DNA of 64,000 nt, taken from positions 248,001-312,000 of the forward strand of contig NZ_JWLJ01000006.1 of NCBI RefSeq assembly GCF_000813985.1, read 5' to 3'. Of the stretch, positions 19,074 to 27,086 are shown piece after piece. This stretch comes from Ruegeria sp. ANG-R. Its GTDB lineage: Bacteria; Pseudomonadota; Alphaproteobacteria; Rhodobacterales; Rhodobacteraceae. The notes below the pieces were generated by a model. It searched no databases. It was not told the DNA's origin and was given only the letters and a program-made list of their open reading frames with translations. Numbering within the stretch: position 1 is the stretch's first letter; every line of letters starts with the position of its first letter. A program made the position numbers and the translations under genes.

Positions 19074-19709
19074 CTACAAGACGCGGCAGCGCTTGAGGTT
19101 GAAGTCTTCCGCTAGGTTTTCTCGCTGAAGAGCATGAGCAAATCTGTCGCTTATGAAGAAAGCGTCGTTGAAGCACTTCTCTACCCAGATATCTGGACCT
19201 TCAAGACACGCCGATCCTAACGCAACATCATCATCAGCCCAGTCTGCTAGGCCGCGTCTGACTCTCCGCCTGTCTTCTTCTGGCCAGGATCTGGGTGCAC
19301 CTGATTTCTCTGTTCTCGGAGATTGCTCTGCCAAAAACGTATCCTTAACGTTTCCGATGTTCAGATAGCTGTGGTGCAAGTTCAGTGGGGTCTTTTGATC
19401 TTTCTTGAAAAACGACGTCGAATAAACTGCGCCTTCGCCAATATCGAGCGTTTTCAGAACTTCGACGACTTCGGGAGAGATGAGAAAGAATCCTGCATTG
19501 GCAAAATGCCTGAGTTTTTGAGGGCGGCCATTTCTAGCAATGGTCTTCTTTGGGAACTTACTTTCGTCCAGAGCCAATCCTCGTTCATTCCGCAATGCTG
19601 ACAGTCTTGCTTCTTCAAGAGTTTCATCGCTCAGGTACAAATCGCCGATAAAATCACAGTAGTACGATGTTCCGATGATGACATCGCATCCCCACGCTAC
19701 TTTATCCAT
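19074..19709 (-). CDS. Orphan Imm11/DUF1629-like immunity-type protein
   Basis: A 211-aa soluble protein without signal or membrane segment. LRHFANAGFFLISPEVVEVL and the C-terminal pattern EGPDIWVEKCFNDAFFISDRF then LKRCRVL (each shown in part) resemble the DUF1629/Imm11 group of immunity proteins found with polymorphic toxins, which typically end with a PDIW...FFVSD...LRPCRV arrangement. No toxin is adjacent. Base composition is visibly lower in GC than its neighbours, which suggests transfer. The assignment rests on pattern memory, not on a search. Confidence 0.5.
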   Translation of the reverse strand: MDKVAWGCDVIIGTSYYCDFIGDLYLSDETLEEARLSALRNERGLALDESKFPKKTIARNGRPQKLRHFANAGFFLISPEVVEVLKTLDIGEGAVYSTSFFKKDQKTPLNLHHSYLNIGNVKDTFLAEQSPRTEKSGAPRSWPEEDRRRVRRGLADWADDDVALGSACLEGPDIWVEKCFNDAFFISDRFAHALQRENLAEDFNLKRCRVL

Positions 19710-19733
19710 TGTAATTGACCATCCGCGACACCC

Positions 19734-20174
19734 CTACTCCCCTTCCAACTGCAACCGCAAATCCCGCAGCACGGGCAGGGTACTGCGGACGCGCTCCAGC
19801 CCCAGCTCTCCGACTACGCGGTTGATCAGCGGGGCAATCGACGAAATCGCCTGATCGCGGGCGCGGCGACCGGCGGGGCTGATGGCGACCATCTTGCGGC
19901 GGGCGTCGTCCCAGTCGGGGCGGATGTGGATGTATCCGGCCCATTCCAGCTTGGCCAAAGTGTTGGTCATCGCCCCGCGCGTCACATGGAATGTGTTGGC
20001 CAGCTGCGCCGGGCTGCGTTCGTCACCAACGAAGACCAGATGGTTCAGCACCGAGAAATGCGAGATTTCCATGCCCTTGGGCAGCACCCGGCTCAGCCGG
20101 TTGCGCAATAGTTGGTCTGCAGTCAGAATCTCGCTGAACAGCGTGACCGCAAGGGCATTGTGTTCGTCTGTCAT
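19734..20174 (-). CDS. MarR-family transcriptional regulator
   Basis: A 146-aa winged-helix protein. LSHFSVLNHLVFVG-type helices, then AQLANTFHVTRGAMTNTLAKLEWAGYIHI (the recognition helix and wing, in part) and DDARRKMVAISPAGRRARDQA are the MarR DNA-binding region. It is last in a tight leftward run comF-grxC-nitrilase-marR (11 nt from the nitrilase gene). Its ligand and targets cannot be told from sequence. Confidence 0.9.
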   Translation of the reverse strand: MTDEHNALAVTLFSEILTADQLLRNRLSRVLPKGMEISHFSVLNHLVFVGDERSPAQLANTFHVTRGAMTNTLAKLEWAGYIHIRPDWDDARRKMVAISPAGRRARDQAISSIAPLINRVVGELGLERVRSTLPVLRDLRLQLEGE

Positions 20175-20185
20175 GGCTCTCTGGA

Positions 20186-21016
20186 TCAGGGCCCATCGAA
20201 GGACCGCACGTGCTGCAATGAGGGCACGCGGCGGCGCGCCTCTGTCACAGAACTATCATCCAAATCGAAAATGTGAATGCCCGGATTGGCTGCTGCGTCG
20301 ATCAGCACCTCTCCCCACGGGGCCACAACCATGCTGTGACCATGGGTATACCGTGTTTTTCCCCGCGTTTTCGGATGCGCGCCTGTCTGCGCAGGCGCCA
20401 GCACCCAGCAGCCGTTCTCTATCGCCCGGGCACGCAGCAGCGATTCCCAGTGCGCCGCCCCGGTGACCGGCGAAAACGCCGCCGGGACGGTGAGAATCCG
20501 CGCACCCGCGTGCGCCAGTGCGGCATAGAGATGCGGAAAGCGGATATCATAGCAAATCGTCAGGCCGACCTTACCGAAATCGGTGTCGGCCACCACCGCT
20601 TTCTCACCAGGGCGGTAGTTCTTTGATTCTCGAAAGGTCTCGGTCTCGGTGACCTGAACGTCGAACATATGAATTTTGTCGTACCGCGCCACGATCTGCC
20701 CTTGCGGGTTGATCATGAAAGACCTGTTGGCAAACCGCCCATCGGCGTCGTGCGTCCTGATCGCCAACGAACCGATCAGCAGCCATACTCCCAGCGCTGC
20801 GGCCTGTTCCCGCAGGCCAGCCAAGGTGATGTCATCTTCTTCATGCTGCAGAACCTCACGCTGTCGCGTGGTGCTGGTGGACACGCAATTCGTCACCTCG
20901 GGCGTCAGGATGAATTGCGCACCCTGATCGGCCGCTTCGACCATCATGGCGCGCACCATGTCCAGATTTTCAGCCGGATCGTCCGACGAGGTGATCTGCA
21001 GCAGAGCGGTTTTCAT
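20186..21016 (-). CDS. Carbon-nitrogen hydrolase (Nit1-like, probable deaminated-glutathione amidase)
   Basis: A 276-aa nitrilase-superfamily amidase. The catalytic triad is E in LTPEVTN (about 40), K in RYDKIHMFD (about 113) and C in GLTICYDIRFPHLY (about 153). These are the Nit1/NitFhit-type surroundings, an enzyme group that repairs deaminated glutathione. The gene overlaps grxC by one base (TGATG), which fits a glutathione-linked role. Omega-amidase is the alternative. Confidence 0.88.
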   Translation of the reverse strand: MKTALLQITSSDDPAENLDMVRAMMVEAADQGAQFILTPEVTNCVSTSTTRQREVLQHEEDDITLAGLREQAAALGVWLLIGSLAIRTHDADGRFANRSFMINPQGQIVARYDKIHMFDVQVTETETFRESKNYRPGEKAVVADTDFGKVGLTICYDIRFPHLYAALAHAGARILTVPAAFSPVTGAAHWESLLRARAIENGCWVLAPAQTGAHPKTRGKTRYTHGHSMVVAPWGEVLIDAAANPGIHIFDLDDSSVTEARRRVPSLQHVRSFDGP

Positions 21017-21273
21017 CAGGCCGCGAGCAAGCGATCCAGCTTGCCCTGACGTTCAAGTTCATAAAGGTCGTCGCACCCACCAACATGGGTTGTGCCGACA
21101 AAAATCTGCGGCACAGTGCGCTTGCCTGCCGCACGCTGGATCATTTCGGGTTTGCGTTTTGGGTGCATCAACACGTCGATCTCATTGAATTCGACGCCTT
21201 TCTGTTTCAGCAACCGTTTGGCCGCGTGGCAAAAGCCACAAAGCGGCGACGTGTAGATCTCAACCGGCTTCAT
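21016..21273 (-). CDS. grxC: Glutaredoxin 3
   Basis: An 85-aa dithiol glutaredoxin that reduces disulfides with glutathione. The active site is C12-G-F-C15 (SPLCGFCHAAK), with TVPQIF and the GGCDDL glutathione-binding segment. The CGFC variant differs from the enteric CPYC. It is translationally coupled to the nitrilase gene downstream and lies 37 nt after comF. Confidence 0.95.
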   Translation of the reverse strand: MKPVEIYTSPLCGFCHAAKRLLKQKGVEFNEIDVLMHPKRKPEMIQRAAGKRTVPQIFVGTTHVGGCDDLYELERQGKLDRLLAA

Positions 21274-21310
21274 TCTTCGTCCCTTTAGAATTCACGTAAT
21301 CTTCCGCGAA

Positions 21311-22057
21311 TTAGGCATCCTTGGCAACGCGCGCCAGTACCAACACGAAAATATGATTTGCCCCTGACGCGCGGCAGACACGCGCGCAGGCCTCCAGCGT
21401 CGCGCCAGAAGTCATCACGTCATCGACCAGAAGAATATCGCGCCCCCGGAGCAGACCTTCCCGGCTGCGATGCACACTTACGGCATTGGCAAGCGCAATA
21501 GAGCGTTCGACCGCCGTTTTGCCTTCCAGAACAGGCGTACGTACAATGCGCACCAGTAGATCGGGGCACACGGTCAGACCGGTTTCCCGGCCCAAATGTT
21601 GCGCCAGAAGGGCCGATTGGTTGTACCGGCGCCGGATCAGGCGGGTCCAATGCAGCGGAACCGGTGCGATCAGCATATTCGGACGCATCAGCACCCGCCC
21701 GGTTTGCGCCATCCAGCGCGCTGCAGGACGCGCAAGTTCCGGGCGATCACCGTGTTTCAACGCGAGCACCAGCGCCTTGGCACCCCCCTGATACAGCAAT
21801 GCGGCCCGCCCATCCTGCCAGGAGCGCGGAGTTCTGAGGCAATCGTCGCATTCGATCCGGTGCCCGTCCCGCGCGCCGGGTACCGGCACACCACAGCATT
21901 CGCAAACCGTTCCGCCGATAAACGGCGTATCACGCCAGCAAGGACCGCAGAGTCCAAAGTCCGATTCGGTCAGCACTCCGCACGCAAGACAGCGGGGGGG
22001 ATAGATCATCTCAACAGCGGTTTGAATCCGCTGGCGAATGCGATACTTGCGGCTCAT
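21311..22057 (-). CDS. comF: ComF-family phosphoribosyltransferase-like protein
   Basis: A 248-aa protein of the ComF/GntX group. A zinc-binding region with C-x2-C pairs (PPRCLACG, FGLCGPC, CECCGVP, CDDC) precedes a PRTase motif ILLVDDVMTSGATLEAC. In transformable bacteria ComF helps import DNA; in others the role is unsettled. The start at 22057 overlaps the divergent methyltransferase ATG (22056) by two bases, so MIYPPRC at 21994 is a possible alternative that would leave room for promoters. Confidence 0.88.
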   Translation of the reverse strand: MSRKYRIRQRIQTAVEMIYPPRCLACGVLTESDFGLCGPCWRDTPFIGGTVCECCGVPVPGARDGHRIECDDCLRTPRSWQDGRAALLYQGGAKALVLALKHGDRPELARPAARWMAQTGRVLMRPNMLIAPVPLHWTRLIRRRYNQSALLAQHLGRETGLTVCPDLLVRIVRTPVLEGKTAVERSIALANAVSVHRSREGLLRGRDILLVDDVMTSGATLEACARVCRASGANHIFVLVLARVAKDA

Positions 22058-22886
22058 GAAACTGCCGTCCACAACTGCACCCTCTCTGTTTGACCGCTCA
22101 GTGCTTGCGCATCATCGCAGCCGCGCAAGGGATGAGGCCCTGTTCCTGCACCGCACCGCCGTTGACGAAGTGCAGGATCGTCTGTCCATGGTTAACAAAA
22201 CCTTTAAGGCACCCGTCGTTGTGACCCCGTTCCCGCATATCTGGGAGGATTTGTTAACGGGTGCCCGGATCATCAGGGATGAGGACGTACTGGATTTGAC
22301 GCCCGGCGGGCATGATCTCGTGATACACGCGATGGCACTACATTGGGCCAATGATCCGGTTGGCCAACTGATCCAATGCCATCGCGCCCTCAAACCCGAC
22401 GGGTTGCTGCTGGCCGCATGTCTGGGCGGTGACACCCTGCAAGAATTGCGCGCAGCTTTGAGTCAGGCTGAGATTGAGGAAACGGGCGGCCTCAGCCCCC
22501 GAATCGCACCAATGGCGGAACTGCGTGATCTGGGTGCGTTGCTGCAACGGGCCGGACTTGCCCTGCCCGTTGCCGATAAGGCTTCTCTCTCTGCAGAATA
22601 CCGCGATCTGATACACCTGATGCATGATTTGCGGGCCATGGGGGAAACCAACGCGTTGACAGATCGGCTGAAACACCCCACTCGACGTACTGTTTTCGAC
22701 AAAGCGCAAGACATCTACGCCGCGCATTTCAAAACGCCCGAGGGCCGCCTGACAGCAACATATGAGCTGATCTGCTTAACCGGCTGGGCCCCGGACGACA
22801 GCCAGCCCAAACCCCTGCGCCCGGGATCGGCCCAGATGCGCCTCGCCGATGCGCTGGGCACGGATGAGGGCAAACTGCCCGATTGA
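22056..22886 (+). CDS. NDUFAF5/BioC-like methyltransferase-fold protein with degenerate SAM motif
   Basis: A 276-aa protein. The N-terminal SLFDRSVLAHHRSRARDEALFLH and the later LVIHAMALHWANDPVGQL, HRALKPDGLLLAACLGG (each in part) match NDUFAF5-type methyltransferases. Where the glycine-rich SAM motif I (D/E-x-G-x-G-x-G) should stand, the sequence reads KAPVVVTPFPHIWEDLL and no such motif is seen. It may have lost methyl transfer, or act as the hydroxylase-like complex I arginine modifier NDUFAF5 is known to be. It is divergent from comF with overlapping start codons; hemH follows 54 nt later. Confidence 0.75.
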   Translation: MKLPSTTAPSLFDRSVLAHHRSRARDEALFLHRTAVDEVQDRLSMVNKTFKAPVVVTPFPHIWEDLLTGARIIRDEDVLDLTPGGHDLVIHAMALHWANDPVGQLIQCHRALKPDGLLLAACLGGDTLQELRAALSQAEIEETGGLSPRIAPMAELRDLGALLQRAGLALPVADKASLSAEYRDLIHLMHDLRAMGETNALTDRLKHPTRRTVFDKAQDIYAAHFKTPEGRLTATYELICLTGWAPDDSQPKPLRPGSAQMRLADALGTDEGKLPD

Positions 22887-22940
22887 CGACCGGTCGATTC
22901 CCTTTATCTCAGGCCAGACACCATAATTCAGGAAGCTCCA

Positions 22941-23990
22941 ATGTTTGATGCCACTCGCCCCGCCCATGCGCCCGCAGACCACCCCAAGGTCAAAACGGGC
23001 CGCGTCGGTATTCTGTTGGCCAATCTGGGGACGCCGGATGACTTCAGCTATTGGCCCATGCGGCGCTACCTGAACGAGTTCCTGTCGGACAAGCGGGTGA
23101 TCGACTACCCGGCGTGGAAATGGCAACCAATTCTGCAAGGTATCATTCTGACCAAGCGCCCCTTCAGTTCGGGTGAGGCTTACAAGTCGATCTGGAATCA
23201 CGACAAGGGTGAAAGCCCACTGATGACGATTACCAAGGGCCAGACGATCAAACTAAGCGAGGCGATGCACGCCCGCTACGGCGATCAAGTCATGGTCGAC
23301 TTCTGTATGCGCTATGGCAGTCCATCGACACTCTCAAAGGTTCGTCAGATGGTGGCGGAAGGCTGCGACCGAATCCTTTTCTTCCCGCTCTATCCACAAT
23401 ATGCCGGAGCCACGACAGCCACCGCAAACGATCAGTTCTTCCGAGCGTTAATGAAAGAGGCTTGGCAACCGGCCAGCCGTACTGTCCCTGCGTATTTTGA
23501 TGAACCGGCTTACATTGATGCTTTGGCAGGCTCGGTCGAGCGTGCCTACGCAGCGATGGAGGTCAAACCAGATATCCTTGTCTGCTCTTATCACGGAATG
23601 CCCGAACGCTATCTGCAGCAGGGCGATCCCTACCATTGCCAATGCGTCAAAACCTCAAGGCTGCTGAAAGAGCGTCTTGGGTGGTCGGATGACCAACTGG
23701 TATCGACCTTCCAGTCGCGCTTTGGGCCAGAAGAATGGCTAAAACCCTACACCGTCGATCACGTGGCTGATCTGGCGCGGCAAGGCAAGAAGAACATCGC
23801 CGTTATCGCGCCCGCGTTTTCTGCCGATTGCATCGAGACTTTGGAAGAGATCAACGAAGAGATCAGGGAGAGCTTTGAAGAGGCGGGCGGCGAATCGTTC
23901 ACCTACATCCCCTGCCTCAATGACGACGATTCGCATATCGCGGCGCTGGGCAAGGTGATCCAAGACAATCTGCGCGGCTGGCTGGACTGA
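22941..23990 (+). CDS. hemH: Ferrochelatase
   Basis: A 349-aa enzyme inserting Fe2+ into protoporphyrin IX, the last step of heme synthesis. The N-terminal KTGRVGILLANLGTPD, the KRPFSSGEAY segment and the catalytic His in CSYHGMPERYLQQGDPYHCQC (in part) identify it. It ends in FSADCIETLEEINEE, the metal-entry glutamate region. A strong terminator follows. Confidence 0.97.
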   Translation: MFDATRPAHAPADHPKVKTGRVGILLANLGTPDDFSYWPMRRYLNEFLSDKRVIDYPAWKWQPILQGIILTKRPFSSGEAYKSIWNHDKGESPLMTITKGQTIKLSEAMHARYGDQVMVDFCMRYGSPSTLSKVRQMVAEGCDRILFFPLYPQYAGATTATANDQFFRALMKEAWQPASRTVPAYFDEPAYIDALAGSVERAYAAMEVKPDILVCSYHGMPERYLQQGDPYHCQCVKTSRLLKERLGWSDDQLVSTFQSRFGPEEWLKPYTVDHVADLARQGKKNIAVIAPAFSADCIETLEEINEEIRESFEEAGGESFTYIPCLNDDDSHIAALGKVIQDNLRGWLD

Positions 23991-24012
23991 ACGCACGCGT
24001 TTGCCGGACATG

Positions 24013-24044
24013 AAAAAAGGCGGTGGTTTGCACCACCGCCTTTT
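24013..24044. terminator. Bidirectional terminator between hemH and the small exported protein gene
   Basis: AAAAGGCGGTGG (24015-24026) pairs with CCACCGCCTTTT (24033-24044) over 12 bp around a 6-nt loop. It lies in the gap between convergent genes. Confidence 0.9.
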
Positions 24045-24067
24045 AAATCGATGAAAGTCTCGTCGAC

Positions 24068-24250
24068 TTAGCCTGCGGCAACAGCTGCAGCAACAACAAC
24101 CAGCAGGATCAGCGGCAGGATGATGCCCTGCGACGAACCTTGGGTTTCTTCAACGACTACAGGTGCTTCAACAACCGGCTCTTCCAGGTTGCCAGCATAT
24201 GCGGTCGAAGCAGCAGCAGTCAGAGCAGCAGCGAGAACGAGTTTCTTCAT
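24068..24250 (-). CDS. Small exported single-span protein
   Basis: A 60-aa protein with a clear signal peptide (MKKLVLAAALTAAASTAYA, cut before GN), an acidic Val/Glu/Pro linker (EEPVVEAPVVVEE) and a C-terminal hydrophobic segment (GIILPLILLVVVAAAVAAG). GGAGGTTAAT precedes the ATG, one of the best ribosome sites in the window, which suggests high expression. Function is unknown. Its own terminator and good Shine-Dalgarno sequence argue that it is real. Confidence 0.75.
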   Translation of the reverse strand: MKKLVLAAALTAAASTAYAGNLEEPVVEAPVVVEETQGSSQGIILPLILLVVVAAAVAAG

Positions 24251-24389
24251 ATTAACCTCCAGAATTTGCGCGATTCCAAATATCGAAACCGCACATCTAA
24301 GACTTACCTCGTGAGTTTTTCTAATCAGCTATGCCGACCGAATGCAATTGCAACTTGCCCGGCAAGCGGGTTCGTGCGCGAAAATGTCG

Positions 24390-24989
24390 TCAAATTAGCA
24401 ACACTTGCGTGCCGACCTTGGTCATTGAGAACAGCTCGGCAATGTCGTCGTTGAACAAGCCGATGCAACCATTCGACGATCGGCGGCCGATTTTGCGCGT
24501 GTCATGGGTGCCGTGGATGCGATAGTATTTCCAACCCAGGTACAAAGCATGTGTTCCCAACGGGTTATCGGGTCCGGGCGGGATGTAATCCGGCCATTCC
24601 GGGTTACGCTTTTTCATCGACGGAGTCGGCGACCAGCTTGGCCCTTCCACCTTGCGGATGACACTGGTCCGCCCGCGGCGGGTCAATTCCTCGGTCAAAG
24701 GCACCGATGACGGATAAAGTTTGTATACAGATTGATCATCTGACCAATAATGCAGCGCCCGCGATACGGTATCGACCAGAATGGCGCCGTTGTTGGTGTT
24801 CGAGAAGTAAGGTCGCCAGTCCAGCGCCCTGAAGCCGGACACATTGCGACGCACCTGAGGTTCAGGTTCGGGCGCCGGGCGCAATGGGTCACCGGGAATA
24901 TACTGAGCAAGCGCAGGCGAGGCCATGCTGGCGCCAGCGCCCGCCAGAAATACGCGGCGCGTCGGAGTAAGAATGTGTTTCTTGACCAT
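24390..24989 (-). CDS. L,D-transpeptidase (YkuD family)
   Basis: A 199-aa exported protein. The N-terminus RRVFLAGAGASMASPALAQ is a Tat-type signal. The YkuD catalytic pattern is HGTHDTRKIGRRSSNGCIGL: His followed by SNGC with the nucleophilic Cys. It forms 3-3 cross-links in peptidoglycan or attaches proteins to it, in the periplasm. It is divergent from the CAP lipoprotein gene, also an envelope protein. Confidence 0.9.
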   Translation of the reverse strand: MVKKHILTPTRRVFLAGAGASMASPALAQYIPGDPLRPAPEPEPQVRRNVSGFRALDWRPYFSNTNNGAILVDTVSRALHYWSDDQSVYKLYPSSVPLTEELTRRGRTSVIRKVEGPSWSPTPSMKKRNPEWPDYIPPGPDNPLGTHALYLGWKYYRIHGTHDTRKIGRRSSNGCIGLFNDDIAELFSMTKVGTQVLLI

Positions 24990-25158
24990 GTAGAGCGGTC
25001 CTTTGCTAACAGCGAATGCAAAATCTGAGGTATTTTATGGCCAGAATGCTTCAGTCGCAAATCAAACCGGCAGATTCATGCAAGGTTCGGCCATTGTGCG
25101 TTTGCTCCGGGCGGTCAGGCAGGCTATTTCCCTTGTCGACACAAAATTCAGGCCGATC

Positions 25159-25671
25159 ATGACACGTATTCTTTCCATTCTGATGATTTGTTTTGCCGCT
25201 TTGGCGGCGTGTACCGATTCGGGCACCACGATCGGTGCTGATGGTAGACCGTTGCCATCCGTTTATAAAATCCGGGGCAATCCTGAGAAACTGCAGTTCA
25301 GAATGCTGGATTCGGTCAATGCGTTACGACAGGCCTCTGGTCTGCAGCAGGTGCAACTGAATTCACAACTGAACGCAGCTGCCGCAACCCACTCGAAAGA
25401 CATGGCCCGGCAGAACCGGCCCTGGCATTTCGGATCAGACGGATCATCTCCGATAGATCGTGCTGCCCGGGTCGGGTATTTCGGCACCTTTCTGGGCGAA
25501 GCGATCTCGGAAACTTATGAAACCGAGACTGAGACGCTGGCCGCATGGATGCAGGAACCCGGTCCACGTGCCGTTATTATGGACCCGAAAGCCACCCAGA
25601 TGGGCTTTGCCTGGCATCAGGAGGGCGGTGGAAAAATTTGGTGGACGCTGGAAATGGGAACCGGCGGCTGA
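25159..25671 (+). CDS. CAP-domain (SCP/PR-1) lipoprotein
   Basis: A 170-aa protein starting MTRILSILMICFAALAACTDSG; LAAC is a lipobox, so Cys18 would be lipidated. Residues about 45-165 form a CAP domain: LDSVNALRQASGLQQVQLNSQL (in part), AATHSKDMARQNRPWHFG with the usual His, and WMQEPGPRAVIMDPKATQMG. The role of bacterial CAP proteins is mostly unknown. The start at 25159 is chosen because it begins a proper signal sequence. Confidence 0.85.
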   Translation: MTRILSILMICFAALAACTDSGTTIGADGRPLPSVYKIRGNPEKLQFRMLDSVNALRQASGLQQVQLNSQLNAAAATHSKDMARQNRPWHFGSDGSSPIDRAARVGYFGTFLGEAISETYETETETLAAWMQEPGPRAVIMDPKATQMGFAWHQEGGGKIWWTLEMGTGG

Positions 25672-25692
25672 TCAGGCCGATTGCCAAAACCC

Positions 25693-25729
25693 AAAAAAGA
25701 AGCCCCCGAAAATCGGGGGCTTCTTTTTT
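25693..25729. terminator. Bidirectional terminator between the CAP gene and ptsN
   Basis: AAAAAAGAAGCCCCCGA (25693-25709) pairs with TCGGGGGCTTCTTTTTT (25713-25729), a perfect 17-bp stem with a 3-nt loop between convergent genes. Confidence 0.95.
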
Positions 25730-25746
25730 GTTGTTCGCAGGGGAAT

Positions 25747-26214
25747 TCAGGCCGCTTGCATTGACTGGGCTTCTGTCAGAATGGCATAGAGCTTCACCGG
25801 ATCGGGATTGGCCCGCAGCTTTGCGCAGACGGATTGCTCACGCAACGTGCGGGACACCAACGCCAGCGCCTTGAGATGTTCAACCCCCGCTTCCTCTGGT
25901 GCAAACAGCGAAAACGCCAAATCCACGGGCTGACGGTCAACCGAGCCAAAATCGATGGGTTTCTCCAGCATGACAAACACACCCGAGACCGATTCCAGTT
26001 CGGAAAGCCGTGCGTGCGGAAGCGCGACACCATGACCAACGCCGGTTGGGCCAAGGCTCTCCCGCTCAAGCAGGCTGTCAACAATCACCTGCGCATCCAG
26101 CCCAAGCGTTGCGGCGCCTACATCGCCAATTTCCTGAAACAAACGCTTCTTACTGGAAGCAGCGGAGAGTACACGCACCGCTTCGGGCTTCAGAATGCTC
26201 GAAAGCTCCATCAT
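25747..26214 (-). CDS. ptsN: PTS IIA-like nitrogen regulatory protein PtsN (EIIANtr)
   Basis: A 155-aa phosphocarrier of the nitrogen PTS, which passes regulatory phosphate from PtsP-PtsO. The phosphorylated His is H67 in GVGHGVALPHARL. The N-terminal MMELSSILKPEAVRVLSA is typical. It lies downstream of hpf in the same direction (56 nt), as in the common lpt-rpoN-hpf-ptsN neighbourhood. rpoN is absent from this copy of the neighbourhood. Confidence 0.93.
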   Translation of the reverse strand: MMELSSILKPEAVRVLSAASSKKRLFQEIGDVGAATLGLDAQVIVDSLLERESLGPTGVGHGVALPHARLSELESVSGVFVMLEKPIDFGSVDRQPVDLAFSLFAPEEAGVEHLKALALVSRTLREQSVCAKLRANPDPVKLYAILTEAQSMQAA

Positions 26215-26270
26215 TTTGCTCCTAAGCCATGCCCCCGGCTATTCGGGGGCAGGCCGATTAGTCTTGCCTG

Positions 26271-26834
26271 TTACGGATCGATCCAACCGATATTGCCGTC
26301 CTCGCGGCGATAAACGACATTCAATCCGTCCTTGTTCTCATTCCGGAACACCAGCACCGGAGCACCGGCGAGTTCCATCTGCATGACGGCTTCACCAACA
26401 CTGAGCGATGGGATCTTGGTTTCCATCTCAGCCACAATCATGGGCTGCAGCGATTCGGGTTCGTCAGCCGTCTCCGATTCGTCAGAGGCGAGGATATAAG
26501 AGGACGCGCCAAAGAGTTCAACCGGCTCGGACCGATCCTTATGGTGGTCTTTCAGGCGGCGCTTATAGCGTCGCAGTTGTGTCTCCATCTTGTCGCAGCA
26601 GCCTTCGAACGCCGCGTAGATCTCGGTCGCGTGCGCCTTGGCCTGCGCGGTCAGCCCGGTCGACAGATGCACGGTGGTTTCGCATACATATTCATGCGCC
26701 GAACGGGAAAAGACGACGTTGGCGTCCGTTGGCCGCTGGGCGTATTTGCCCACAACCTCGCCCAGTTCGGTCTGCACATGGGTCTGCAGGGCCGCACCGA
26801 TGTCGATCTGTTTTCCGCTGATTTGGTAACGCAT
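26271..26834 (-). CDS. hpf: Ribosome hibernation promoting factor, long form
   Basis: A 187-aa protein. The N-terminal domain (1-105: MRYQISGKQIDIGAALQTHV, AHATEIYAAFEGCCDKMETQL, each in part) binds the 30S decoding region. The C-terminal domain (about 130-187: SLSVGEAVMQMELAGAPVLVF) mediates 100S dimerisation. It stops translation in stationary phase. ATG 26834 follows GAAGGAGATCAC; the upstream extension has no similarity. Confidence 0.95.
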   Translation of the reverse strand: MRYQISGKQIDIGAALQTHVQTELGEVVGKYAQRPTDANVVFSRSAHEYVCETTVHLSTGLTAQAKAHATEIYAAFEGCCDKMETQLRRYKRRLKDHHKDRSEPVELFGASSYILASDESETADEPESLQPMIVAEMETKIPSLSVGEAVMQMELAGAPVLVFRNENKDGLNVVYRREDGNIGWIDP

Positions 26835-27086
26835 GTGATCTCCTTCACAATTCACACCCATTCTGACGTCGCGTTGCGCGACTGACTTGTTTTTATCGGG
26901 TGGGGGGTATCGGCATGTTCTGCGGTTGCCGCTGATCCTGCCCTTCCAAGAAGGGACATCGAGATCCAGACTGGAACCGAAGAATTGCCATAAGCCAATT
27001 GAGCCAAGAGGTGAGGGAAGAGTCAATCAAAACAGGTGTGTATATACGTGATTTCCGTCATGCGTCAGGCGCATTTCCGCATAACC

